A stretch of 50,420 nucleotides of DNA from Streptomyces sp. SolWspMP-5a-2 (GTDB taxonomy: Bacteria > Actinomycetota > Actinomycetes > Streptomycetales > Streptomycetaceae), in assembly GCF_900091845.1 (NCBI RefSeq), contig NZ_FMCI01000089.1, positions 1 to 50,420 on the forward strand, in the 5' to 3' direction. Both the position numbers and the translations under genes were made by a program. Below, piece by piece: positions 32,918-41,070 of the stretch. A model generated the notes under the pieces. The model saw only the letters and a list, made by a program, of their open reading frames with translations. It had not been told where the DNA came from and did not search any database. Positions within the stretch are counted from its first letter, which is position 1. The number at the start of each line of letters is the position of its first letter.

Positions 32918-33679
32918 ATGGCCGACGCACCGTACAAGCTGATCCTCCTCCGCCACGGCGAGAGCGAGTGGAACGCGAAGAACCTGTTCACCGGCTGGGT
33001 GGACGTGAACCTCAACGAGAAGGGCGAGAAGGAGGCGGTCCGCGGCGGCGAGCTGCTGAAGGACGCCGACCTTCTCCCCGACGTGGTCCACACGTCCCTC
33101 CAGAAGCGCGCGATCCGCACGGCCCAGCTCGCGCTGGAGTCCGCCGACCGCCACTGGATCCCCGTCCACCGCTCGTGGCGCCTGAACGAGCGTCACTACG
33201 GCGCTCTCCAGGGCAAGGACAAGGCCCAGACGCTCGCCGAGTTCGGCGAGGAGCAGTTCATGCTGTGGCGCCGGTCCTACGACACCCCGCCGCCCGCCCT
33301 CGAGGACGGCACCGAGTTCTCCCAGTCGGACGACCCGCGCTACGCGACGATCCCGCCGGAGCTGCGCCCGCGCACGGAGTGCCTCAAGGACGTCGTCCAC
33401 CGCATGCTGCCGTACTGGTACGACGCGATCGTCCCGGACCTGCTGACCGGCCGCACGGTCCTGGTCGCGGCCCACGGCAACAGCCTCCGCGCCCTGGTCA
33501 AGCACCTCGACGGCATTTCGGACGCGGACATCGCGTCCCTGAACATCCCGACGGGCATCCCCCTGTCCTACGACCTGGACGCCGACTTCAAGCCGCTGAC
33601 CCCGGGCGGCACCTACCTCGACCCGGCCGCGGCGGCGGCAGCGATCGAGGCGGTCAAGAACCAGGGGAAGAAGAAGTAA
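32918..33679 (+). CDS. gpmA: 2,3-bisphosphoglycerate-dependent phosphoglycerate mutase
   Basis: 253 residues. It interconverts 3- and 2-phosphoglycerate in glycolysis. [20 protein letters not shown] carries the phospho-His (His12). [13 protein letters not shown] is the substrate loop, and [15 protein letters not shown] holds the second catalytic His. The length is normal for dPGM. The C-terminal KNQGKKK ends at TAA, followed at once by a strong terminator. Confidence 0.96.
   Translation: MADAPYKLILLRHGESEWNAKNLFTGWVDVNLNEKGEKEAVRGGELLKDADLLPDVVHTSLQKRAIRTAQLALESADRHWIPVHRSWRLNERHYGALQGKDKAQTLAEFGEEQFMLWRRSYDTPPPALEDGTEFSQSDDPRYATIPPELRPRTECLKDVVHRMLPYWYDAIVPDLLTGRTVLVAAHGNSLRALVKHLDGISDADIASLNIPTGIPLSYDLDADFKPLTPGGTYLDPAAAAAAIEAVKNQGKKK
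33661..33678. repeat. att-like 18-bp direct repeat, copy at gpmA end
   Basis: CCAGGGGAAGAAGAAGTA forms the last codons of gpmA. The same 18 bases with one mismatch lie at 35530-35547. Both copies sit at a stop codon followed by a terminator, with an integrase pseudogene between them. This looks like the two attachment sites of an element inserted at the gpmA 3' end. Confidence 0.45.
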
Positions 33680-33691
33680 GCAGCGCTGATC

Positions 33692-33734
33692 AAGCCCCCT
33701 GCCTGCGGGTTCTCCGTCGGTAGGGGGCTTTTTT
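33692..33734 (+). terminator. Rho-independent terminator of gpmA
   Basis: AAGCCCCCT pairs with AGGGGGCTT around a 21-base loop, followed by a T-run. Confidence 0.9.
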
Positions 33735-33783
33735 GGTAGGCGTGAGCCGTCTCTGGGCCGTTGGCCGGTTGATCGGGCCGTAC

Positions 33784-34059
33784 TCAGTGCTTCAGGAAGT
33801 CCGGCTCCGGCTGCCCTCTTGTCTCTGCCCGGGCCCCCGCATCGCGGAGGGCCGAGACGGCTGCCGCCGCGTCCTCCTCGGACACGCAGGTGAGGATGAC
33901 TGCGGGAACCTGCGCCGCCAGGATCTTGCCGCGCCAGAGGCTCAGCCCCGTCAGCCGACGCACGACCTGGACGACGTCCATCACACGGATACCAGGGTCG
34001 GTGAGCACCACGTCCTGAGGAACGTCGTCGCACACCAGCAAGAAGTGCCTGTCTGTCAT
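33784..34059 (-). CDS. Ribosomal L7/L12 C-terminal-like small protein
   Basis: 91 residues from ATG 34059 (MTDRHFLLVCDD). DVVQVVRRLTGLSLWRGKIL followed by VPAVILTCVSEEDAAAAVSA and LRDAGARAE matches the L7/L12 C-terminal (ClpS-like) fold: valine-rich strand, helix, then an EEA helix. It lacks the ribosome-anchoring N-terminus. Such stand-alone domains occur in Streptomyces mobile elements with no known role. It lies within the decayed element. Confidence 0.65.
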   Translation of the reverse strand: MTDRHFLLVCDDVPQDVVLTDPGIRVMDVVQVVRRLTGLSLWRGKILAAQVPAVILTCVSEEDAAAAVSALRDAGARAETRGQPEPDFLKH

Positions 34060-34106
34060 TGCTTCACCCGCCCCTCTCCGGTTCGGAGGGTATGAGCCCT
34101 CAGCCG

Positions 34107-34740
34107 TCATGTCGCAAAGTTCTGGTGGCGTCGAAGACAAGCCGTCACGGCCTTGCGTGTGCTCTCCTGGCTGGACGGCATCAGATGCGCGTACACCCGG
34201 AGGGTCAAGCCCGGGTCCGAGTGGCCGAGGTACTCGGCGTGGGCCTTGATGTTCTCTCCCGCGTCCAAGAGCACCGAGGCGTAGAAGTGCCGTAGCGCGT
34301 GCATACCGTTCTCGCGGGACCCGGCGTACGGCTCGCCTGGCTTCCGCTCGGGGATCACGCCAGCCGCAGCCAGTGCCCGCTTCCACGCCTCCTCGTTGAG
34401 CGACGTCCGCCAGACGTGACCTCCGCGCGGTCCGGTGCGGCACGTCCCGGAGCTTGCCCCCCTTGGGCGGCGCGAACACTGCCTTGCTTCGGCTCAGCTT
34501 GAGCTGCTGGACCACGTGCAATGTGTCCGACTCGAAGTCGATCGCGTCGACGGCCACGCCGAGAATCTCGCCCTGTCGCAACCCGCAGCCGCCTCCCAGG
34601 TCGACCATGGCCCGGAACCGCTCGGGCATGCCGGCCCGGACGGCGAAGACGCCTTCCGGCGTCCAGGGGGCGACGCGCCTGTCGGTAACCGCAAGGGCCC
34701 GCAGTTTCCCAAGCTGAGGGCTCCGGCATCGTCGTCAAGG
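34107..34740 (-). pseudogene. Tyrosine-recombinase integrase remnant
   Basis: The first recognisable part (near 34710-34445) reads LGKLRALAVTDRRVAPWTPE, then MVDLGGGCGLRQGEILGVAV with the catalytic Arg, then FAPPKGGKLRDVP. There the frame jumps with a loss of coding sequence. HVWRTSLNEEAWKRALAAAG resumes in another frame and runs through MHALRHFYASVLLDAGENIK (catalytic HxxR), AEYLGHSDPGLTLRVYAHL (the His and the Tyr) to TGA 34107. The N-terminal DNA-binding domain is also missing. It is non-functional: an internal deletion with a frameshift plus N-terminal truncation. Confidence 0.85.
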
Positions 34741-34894
34741 GTCGGCCGTCGTGGCCTGCTCTGGTCGGCACACCCCCGCCGTAGTGGCTGACTGTCGTCG
34801 GCTGAGGCGCAGACGAATCTGCGTCCAACTCTGAGCAGACCTCTCCCGTCACCCACCTGCGGCTGACGTGGCAGAACTGTGCATCCTGGGCACC

Positions 34895-35380
34895 ATGACG
34901 ACCCCCGAAGGCCCTTACGTGAAGGTGCATTTCCGGCTGGAGATCGAGGACGACTGGCCCCCGGCGTCGGTGGAGAGTCTGTGGGCGGTCGACCAGGGCG
35001 ACGGCACCGCACGGCTCGACAACATCCCGTGGTTCGTCCGCGGCATCGCCTGCGGGGACGTCGTGGCCACCCAGCCCGACGAGGAAGGTGTGCGGTGGGC
35101 CGGCGACGTGGTCCGGCGTTCGGAGAACTGCGCCATCCGCCTCATCGTCCTCCGAGACGGCGGTTCGGGAGCAGCACGGCAGAGCGTGATCAACGCGTTC
35201 CACAAACTCGGCGTCGACGGCGAGGGCATCGAAAGGTTCCGCATGGTTGCCCTGGACGTCCCACCCACCGCTGATCTCGCCAAGGTGCAGAGGCTGCTCC
35301 GGCACGGGGTGACCAAAGAGTGGTGGCACATGGAAGAGGGCTGCATCACCGCGCAGTGGCGAGCCGCTTCCGTCGGCTGA
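34895..35380 (+). CDS. DUF4265 domain protein
   Basis: 161 residues from ATG 34895 (MTTPEGPYVKVHFRLEIEDD). GTG 34868 is an upstream alternative. WPPASVESLWAVDQGDGTAR, LDNIPWFVRGIACGDVVATQ and RWAGDVVRRSENCAIRLIVL match DUF4265. The rest is a ferredoxin-like half (FHKLGVDGEGIERFRMVALD). The function is unknown. DUF4265 proteins are often cargo of mobile elements and toxin-immunity loci. Confidence 0.8.
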   Translation: MTTPEGPYVKVHFRLEIEDDWPPASVESLWAVDQGDGTARLDNIPWFVRGIACGDVVATQPDEEGVRWAGDVVRRSENCAIRLIVLRDGGSGAARQSVINAFHKLGVDGEGIERFRMVALDVPPTADLAKVQRLLRHGVTKEWWHMEEGCITAQWRAASVG

Positions 35381-35529
35381 CGCCGTTCAGCGTGCCCATG
35401 GCTGGGCCGTCGCTGGGCCGTCCGAGGCCGCTCAACAGTGGCCAATGACGACCGACAACGACCACCAGGTGCACGAGCCCACCACCCCTGACCAGCAAAG
35501 ACCCAGCTCACCAAGATCCCCGCCAACAC

Positions 35530-35547
35530 CCAGGGCAAGAAGAAGTA
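35530..35547. repeat. att-like 18-bp direct repeat, second copy
   Basis: CCAGGGCAAGAAGAAGTA, differing from 33661-33678 at one base, again encoding QGKKK before a stop (TAG) and directly before a terminator. The reading frame upstream (KTQLTKIPANTQGKKK) is short and does not match the gpmA 3' end beyond this point. Confidence 0.45.
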
Positions 35548-35559
35548 GCCCGACCCCCG

Positions 35560-35598
35560 AGCCCCCGACCCGCGTCCACCTCGCGGGCGGGGGCTTTT
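35560..35598 (+). terminator. Rho-independent terminator
   Basis: AGCCCCCGACCCGCG pairs with CGCGGGCGGGGGCT (one bulge) around a 7-base loop, followed by TTTT. No intact gene now ends before it. It probably belonged to the gene whose 3' end was displaced. Confidence 0.8.
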
Positions 35599-36044
35599 GC
35601 TGTGGCCGGGCCCGGCCGGGCCGGACCGGGTCGTCAGGTGCGGCGAATGCCGGCAAGCCTGCTCGGTCGCCGCAAGCATCCCCGTCGCCGCAGCCGGGAG
35701 CGTGGATTCCCGCCCGCAGGCCCCCCGGCAGGTGCCCCCCACGGGTCCCCGCAGGCGCCCCCACATGTCCCCCCACGTGTCCCCCACCTGCCCCCGCAGA
35801 CGCCCCCCCGCCCCCGCAAGCATCCCCCCGACGCCCCCCCCGCGCGGGGATCGGACGCCCGTGGCACCGGTCCCTCCCCTCGCGGGGACCGGTACCGGAC
35901 GTTCCGGGGGGAATCCTGCCAAGGGGGCGGGTGGCGGGGGGAGTTCGGACCCTTTCCGGGCCTACGTCTCCGCAGGTCAGGCAGGTACGCTGGGTTTTCC
36001 GGTCCGGACGGCCGGCGTCGTGAGGGGAAGAACGGGGGAGGGTC
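35599..36044. other. C-rich leader region of the nSTAND-WD40 gene
   Basis: About 446 bases without a supported gene. Bases 35700-35850 are C-runs with irregular repeats such as CCCCCGCA and CCCCCAC, strongly G-quadruplex-prone on the - strand. The ribosome-binding site GGGGGAGGG lies at 36033-36041. Confidence 0.5.
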
Positions 36045-39000
36045 TTGGGCTCCGCCTCGACGGTCCGTACCGCCTTCGCCGAACGGCTCGCGCTGCTCTA
36101 CCAGGAGGCCGGGAACCCGCCCCTCAAGAGCGTCTCCGACGCCGTCGCGCGTCTGCGGCGCGTGGACGAACGCGGGCGCCCCGTACGGGTCTCCGCGCAG
36201 CGCATCAGCGACTGGCGCCGCGCGCGGAACGTCCCCGCGCAGTTCGCCGCCCTCGCCGCCGTCCTGCACGTCCTCGTCCCGCAGGCCCGCCGGACCCGGC
36301 CCGAGCCCGTCTCCGAGGGGCTCTACGACATCGCCCACTGGCAGCGGCTGTGGGAACGGGCCCTCGCCGACCCGGTGGAGGGGGACGCCACCGGCCCCGG
36401 CGCGCGGGAGGCGGACGCCGTCGGCGGGGTCTGCCCCTACCGGGGGCTCGCCTCCTTCCGGCCCGAGGACGCCCGCTGGTTCTTCGGCCGGGAGCGCAGC
36501 ACCGACGCCCTCCTCGACCAGCTCCGCTCCGCCGCGCGCACCGGCGGTCTCGTCATGCTCGTCGGCGCGTCAGGCGCGGGGAAGTCCTCCCTGCTCAACG
36601 CCGGACTGGTCACCGCACTCGGGGACGGCGCCGCGGCGCGGCTGGTGCCCGGCGCCGATCCGGTCGCCGCGCTGACCGCCCTGATACCCGCCCTGGCCGG
36701 CGTCGTCACCGGGGCCGCGGGCTCCCCGGACGCCCCCGGCCTCGTCCCCGCCGCCCGGGACGCCGTCACGGCGTGGGCCCGGGACCCGAGCACGACGGGC
36801 ACGACGGGCACCCCGAGCACCCCGGGCACCCCAGACCCCCCGGGCGCCGAGGGCCCGGCGGGCCGCCCCGCCGACCCCCTCGCGCGGCCCGTTCTCATCG
36901 TCGACCAGTTCGAGGAGGCGTTCACCCTCTGCGGCGACGACGCCCGGCGGCGCCTCTTCGTCCGGCTGCTGCACGCCGTCTGCGCCGGTGAGGACCCGCC
37001 CGTCCTCGTCGTCCTCGGGCTGCGCGCCGACTTCTACGAGCAGTGCCTCACCCATCCCGAACTCGCCGACGCCCTCCAGCACCGCCACATGGTCCTCGGC
37101 CCGCTCACCAGGGCCGAGCTGCGCGCGGCCGTCACCGCCCCCGCGAAGGCCGTCGGGCTCGAACTGGAGCCGGGGCTCGCGGAGCTGATCGTGCGGGAGG
37201 TCGGCGACGGGGCGCGCGGCGCGCACGGCTCCGGGGTGCTGCCGCTGCTGTCGCACGCCCTGCTCGCCACCTGGCAGCGCCGCACCGGCGGCCGGATCAC
37301 CGTCGCCGGGTACCGGGCGGCCGGCGGCATCCAGGGCGCCGTCGCCGCCACCGCCGAACGCGCCTGGGCGGGGCTGGACCCGGCCGCCCGCACCGCCGTC
37401 CGCCATCTGCTGCTGCGGCTGGTCAGGCTCGGCGAGGACACGCAGGCGACCCGGCGCCGCGGCACCCGGCGCCAGCTCGCGGACGAGTCGGCCGACCCGG
37501 GAAAGACGGAGGAGTCCCTGGAGGCGCTGGTCAGGGCCCGGCTGGTGACGCTGGACGCGGAGACCGTGGAGATCACCCACGAGGCACTGCTGCACGCCTG
37601 GCCCCGGCTGCGCGGCTGGATCGACGAGGACCGCGGCGACCACCTGCTGCGCCAGCGCCTGGAGGAGGACGCCCGCGCCTGGAAGGGGTCCGCGAGGGAC
37701 GCGTCCCTGCTCTACCGCGGCTCCCGGCTCGCGCAGGCGCACGCCTGGGCCAGGGCGGCCGGCGACGCCTTCCTGACCAGGACCGCCGCCGAGTTCCTGG
37801 CCGCGTCGAACCGGGTCCGCCGCCGCACCCGGCTGCTCAGCCGGGGCGCGGTCGCCGCGCTGACGGTCCTCGCCGTGCTGGCCGGGTGGGCGGCGATCGA
37901 CGCCCGCAGGCAGCGCGACGACGCGGTGTTCGCGCAGGTCCTCGCCGAGGCGGACCGCTTCCAGTACTCCGACCCCTCGCTCTCCGCGCAGCTCACCCTC
38001 GTCGCCCACCGGCTGCGCCCGGACGACGTGGGCACCGGCAACCGGCTGGTCTCGATCGTCAACGCGCCCCTGGCCACCCCGCTCCTGGGCCACACCGGGC
38101 CCGTCTACCTCACCACGTTCAGCCCCGACGGCAGGCTCCTGGCCACCGCGAGCTACGACCGGACGGTCCGGCTCTGGGACGTCTCCGACCCGGCCCGCCC
38201 GAAGCCCCTGGGCGCCCCGCTCACCGGGCACACCGGCTGGGTCAGCAGCGCCGTCTTCAGCCCGGACGGCCGGACGCTGGCCAGCGCGGGCGACGACGGC
38301 ACCGTCCGCCTCTGGGACCTCACCGACCCCCGCCGCCCCACTCCGCTGCACGCGCCGCTGACCGGCCACGGCGACACCGTCCACTCCCTCGCCTTCAGCC
38401 CCGACGGCCGCACGCTGGCCAGCGGCGGCAAGGACGACGCCGTCCGCCTCTGGGACGTCGCCGACCCGCGCCGGGCCCGCGCCCTCGGCAGCCCCCTCGT
38501 CGGACACACCGGCCCCGTCTGGTCGGTCGCGTTCAGCCCCGACGGCACCACCCTCGCGGCGGGCAGCGCCGACTCCACCGCCAGCCTCTGGAACGTCACC
38601 AACCCCGCCCACCCCTCCCGGGTCGGCGAACCCCTCGCGGGCGCCAGCGGCGAGATGTACGCCGTCGGCTTCAGCCCCGACGGCCGCACCCTCGCCTCCG
38701 GCAGCGGCGACGGCAAGGTCCGCCTGTGGACCGTGCCGGGCGGGGACATGCCGGGCCAGGTCGGCGCCTTCCGCCCGGACGGGAAGGTCCTGGCGACCGG
38801 CGGCGGCGACGGCGCCGTCCGGCTCTGGGACATGAGCGACCCGGCCCGCCCGGCGGCGCTCGGCAGGGGCTTCACCACCGGCCACCGGGCCCTGCGCTCC
38901 CTGACCTTCCTGCCCGGCGGCCGCACCCTCGCCGTCCTGATCGGCGTCGAGAACGCCGTCCAGCTCTGGGACGTCGCCGACCCCGCCCGGCCCGTCCCGC

Positions 39001-39782
39001 ACGGCCCGCCCGTCCCGGTCGACACCCGGTACGCGGGCGCCGCCGCGCTCGCCGTCAGCCCCGACGGGCGCACCCTCGCCACCGACCGGGACGACCGCAC
39101 CGTCCAGCTCCTCGACCTCACCGACCCGGCCCGCCCCCGGCGCGTCGGCGGCCTCCTCACCGGCCACACCGGCTACGTCAACGCCCTCGCCTACAGCCGC
39201 GACGGCCGGACGCTGGCCAGCGCGGGCGCCGACGGCACGATCCGGCTCTGGGACGTCGCCGACCGGCACCGCGCCCGGCTCCTGGGCACCCCGCTCGCCG
39301 GACACCTGGGCCCGGTCAACACCCTCGCGTTCGCCCCCGACGGCCGCACCCTCGCCTCCGGCAGCGACGACGACACGGTGCGCCTGTGGGACGTCGCCGA
39401 CCCGCGCCGGGCCGCCCCGCTCGGGTCCCCGCTCACCGGACACACCGAGGCGGTCGCCTCCCTGACCTTCAGCCGCGACGGCCGCACGCTCGCCTCCGGC
39501 GGCAACGACAACACCGTCCGCCTCTGGGACGTCGCCGACCCCGCCGCCGCCTCGCCCATCGGCCAGGCCATGAGCCCCAACGCCAGGACCGGCAGCTTCC
39601 TCGCCTTCAGCCCCGACCGGAGCGTCCTCGGCGTCTCCAGCGGCGCCGACACCGTCCGCCTCTGGAACCTGGACACCGACCGCGCCACCGACCGGATCTG
39701 CGCGGGCACCGGCAACGTCCTCACCGAGGAGCGCTGGAAGGAGTACCTGCCGCGCCTCGACTACCGCCCGCCCTGCGGCTGA
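36045..39782 (+). CDS. nSTAND ATPase with WD40 repeats and N-terminal HTH-like domain
   Basis: 1245 residues from TTG 36045, behind GGGGGAGGG. Residues ~1-110 form a small helical domain of the type found before Streptomyces STAND proteins (VSAQRISDWRRARNVPAQFA). An nSTAND P-loop domain follows: YRGLASFRPEDARWFFGRER, Walker A VGASGAGKSSLL with Lys180, Walker B VLIVDQFEEAF. One hydrophobic helix (~598-615, LLSRGAVAALTVLAVLAGWA) may cross the membrane. The last ~550 residues are about twelve WD40 blades, each with F-S/A-P-D-G-R-T-L-A-S-G and RLWDVADP. STAND proteins are signal-triggered scaffolds, and some defend against phage. The ligand and role of this one are unknown. Confidence 0.88.
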   Translation: MGSASTVRTAFAERLALLYQEAGNPPLKSVSDAVARLRRVDERGRPVRVSAQRISDWRRARNVPAQFAALAAVLHVLVPQARRTRPEPVSEGLYDIAHWQRLWERALADPVEGDATGPGAREADAVGGVCPYRGLASFRPEDARWFFGRERSTDALLDQLRSAARTGGLVMLVGASGAGKSSLLNAGLVTALGDGAAARLVPGADPVAALTALIPALAGVVTGAAGSPDAPGLVPAARDAVTAWARDPSTTGTTGTPSTPGTPDPPGAEGPAGRPADPLARPVLIVDQFEEAFTLCGDDARRRLFVRLLHAVCAGEDPPVLVVLGLRADFYEQCLTHPELADALQHRHMVLGPLTRAELRAAVTAPAKAVGLELEPGLAELIVREVGDGARGAHGSGVLPLLSHALLATWQRRTGGRITVAGYRAAGGIQGAVAATAERAWAGLDPAARTAVRHLLLRLVRLGEDTQATRRRGTRRQLADESADPGKTEESLEALVRARLVTLDAETVEITHEALLHAWPRLRGWIDEDRGDHLLRQRLEEDARAWKGSARDASLLYRGSRLAQAHAWARAAGDAFLTRTAAEFLAASNRVRRRTRLLSRGAVAALTVLAVLAGWAAIDARRQRDDAVFAQVLAEADRFQYSDPSLSAQLTLVAHRLRPDDVGTGNRLVSIVNAPLATPLLGHTGPVYLTTFSPDGRLLATASYDRTVRLWDVSDPARPKPLGAPLTGHTGWVSSAVFSPDGRTLASAGDDGTVRLWDLTDPRRPTPLHAPLTGHGDTVHSLAFSPDGRTLASGGKDDAVRLWDVADPRRARALGSPLVGHTGPVWSVAFSPDGTTLAAGSADSTASLWNVTNPAHPSRVGEPLAGASGEMYAVGFSPDGRTLASGSGDGKVRLWTVPGGDMPGQVGAFRPDGKVLATGGGDGAVRLWDMSDPARPAALGRGFTTGHRALRSLTFLPGGRTLAVLIGVENAVQLWDVADPARPVPHGPPVPVDTRYAGAAALAVSPDGRTLATDRDDRTVQLLDLTDPARPRRVGGLLTGHTGYVNALAYSRDGRTLASAGADGTIRLWDVADRHRARLLGTPLAGHLGPVNTLAFAPDGRTLASGSDDDTVRLWDVADPRRAAPLGSPLTGHTEAVASLTFSRDGRTLASGGNDNTVRLWDVADPAAASPIGQAMSPNARTGSFLAFSPDRSVLGVSSGADTVRLWNLDTDRATDRICAGTGNVLTEERWKEYLPRLDYRPPCG

Positions 39783-39800
39783 GACGGGCCGGGACACGCG

Positions 39801-39837
39801 GACGGGCCCCGGCGCGAGGATCGCTCCGGGGCCCGTC
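39801..39837 (+). terminator. Terminator-like hairpin
   Basis: GACGGGCCCCGG pairs perfectly with CCGGGGCCCGTC around a 13-base loop, 18 bases after the WD40 gene stop. There is no T-run; such stems terminate in Streptomyces. It may serve the convergent micropeptide gene too. Confidence 0.75.
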
Positions 39838-39857
39838 AGGTGGCACGGGTGCGGCGG

Positions 39858-40010
39858 CTAGCCGCACTGGCAGGGGCTGCCGGACTGGCAGCCGCAGCCG
39901 CAGCCCGAGCCGCAGCCGCACGCGCCGACGAGCGGGAGGCTCCGGACGTCGGCGGGCTGGTGCGTCTCGCGCTCCTGGGTGGGGTCGGGCGTGCTGGGGG
40001 TCTCGGCCAT
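39858..40010 (-). CDS. 50-residue Cys/Gly-rich peptide
   Basis: ATG 40010 (MAETPSTPDPTQERETHQPA), with GGAGG just upstream. The last 20 or so residues hold seven Cys alternating with Gly (ACGCGSGCGCGC, then PCQCG), able to bind metal in a metallothionein-like or ribosomally made peptide manner. The front is a polar leader with DVRSLPLVGA before the Cys block. It lies downstream of phoU on the same strand. No modifying enzyme is seen nearby, so a natural-product precursor is less likely than metal binding. The function is unknown. Confidence 0.65.
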   Translation of the reverse strand: MAETPSTPDPTQERETHQPADVRSLPLVGACGCGSGCGCGCQSGSPCQCG

Positions 40011-40131
40011 GGGTCCTCCTGGGGGGAGTCCGAGGGGCGGCGGCAGGTGCCGTCGCCCATTGGATGCCCGTTCGGCCGGGCGCATCAACGGCGCACTGTG
40101 GCGCCGTTCGGCGCCGCCCCCCGGGACGCCG

Positions 40132-40833
40132 CTACGCCCCCTCGCCCGCCCCCGCCGCGCCGATCTCCGGCTGGATGTCGGGCTGGAGGTCCGCCGCGTG
40201 CTCGCCCGTCACCAGGAACACCACCCGCTTCGCGACCGCCACCGCGTGGTCCGCGAAACGCTCGTAGTAGCGGCCCAGCAGGGTGACGTCGACCGCCGTC
40301 TCGATGCCGTGCCTCCAGCGGTCGTCCATCAGGTGCTGGAAGAGGGTGCGGTGCAGCAGGTCCATCTCGTCGTCGTCGGTCTCCAGCTGGAGCGCGAGGT
40401 CGACGTCCTTGGTGATGATGACCTCCGCCGCCTTCGCCATCAGGCGCTGGGCGAGCTGGCCCATCTCCAGGACGGTCGAGTGCAGGTCGTGCGGGATGGC
40501 GCGCTCGGGGAAGCGCAGCCGGGCCAGCTTCGCCACGTGCTGGGCGAGGTCGCCCGAGCGCTCCAGGTCCGCCGACATCCGCAGCGACGTCACGACGATG
40601 CGCAGGTCCGTGGCCACCGGCTGCTGGCGGGCCAGCAGCGCTATCGCCCGCGCCTCCAGGTCGTGCTGGAGCTCGTCCACCTTCTTGTCGGCCTCGATGA
40701 CGCTCTCGGCCAGCTTGAGGTCGGAGTCGAGGATGGCGGTCGTGGCGCGTCCGATCGCCGAGCCGACCAGCCGGGCCATCTCCACCAGACCGTCACCGAT
40801 CGAATCAAGTTCCTCGTGGTACGCGTCCCGCAT
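40132..40833 (-). CDS. phoU: Phosphate-specific transport regulator PhoU
   Basis: 233 residues. Two PhoU helical repeats: MRDAYHEELDSIGDGLVEMA, ADKKVDELQHDLEARAIALL, SLRMSADLERSGDLAQHVAK, and in the second half ETDDDEMDLLHRTLFQHLMD and LLGRYYERFADHAVAVAKRV. The E(A)xxxD metal-binding motifs are present. PhoU links Pst transporter state to PhoR signalling. It diverges from phoR-phoP across a region with PHO-box-like repeats. Confidence 0.95.
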   Translation of the reverse strand: MRDAYHEELDSIGDGLVEMARLVGSAIGRATTAILDSDLKLAESVIEADKKVDELQHDLEARAIALLARQQPVATDLRIVVTSLRMSADLERSGDLAQHVAKLARLRFPERAIPHDLHSTVLEMGQLAQRLMAKAAEVIITKDVDLALQLETDDDEMDLLHRTLFQHLMDDRWRHGIETAVDVTLLGRYYERFADHAVAVAKRVVFLVTGEHAADLQPDIQPEIGAAGAGEGA

Positions 40834-40964
40834 CAGGTTCCCTCTCCTACGTGATCATCTGGGGCTGCCCGGGGCAGGCCCACGGGGCAGGGGCAAGGCC
40901 GAAAAGCGGCGCTTCGCACCCCCACGCTCCCACGTTCCGGCCTGTACGCGTCCGTTTCCGCCAC

Positions 40965-40997
40965 CTCAAATGAACCACCACTGGCTCCTAGGTGAAC
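40965..40997 (-). promoter_or_regulatory. PHO box-like PhoP-binding repeats
   Basis: On the - strand three 11-base units run GTTCACCTAGG, AGCCAGTGGTG, GTTCATTTGAG. The outer two fit the PHO-box unit G-T-T-C-A-C-C-N4, with a degenerate unit between. They lie between the divergent phoU and phoR-phoP starts, where PhoP is known to bind in S. coelicolor. Confidence 0.7.
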
Positions 40998-41070
40998 TCT
41001 GGGCGACGAGTGTTCGAGGTCGCACCTCCGAGGCTGTGGCCAGCGGCTCGTCCATGCCTAACCTGGTCGC

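Noticed and set aside
33784..35380. Functional prophage or integrative conjugative element
   Set aside because: Only an integrase fragment and two small genes remain. There are no structural, replication or transfer genes.
36570..39797. Very long open frame (about 1075 codons) antisense to the WD40 gene
   Set aside because: High third-position GC produces long antisense open frames. The + strand product has clear Walker motifs and WD40 repeats, and the antisense product is low complexity.
39858..40010. Ribosomal peptide natural-product precursor
   Set aside because: No lanthipeptide, thiopeptide or radical-SAM maturation gene lies within the neighbouring Pho block, so only a metal-binding or unknown role is proposed.
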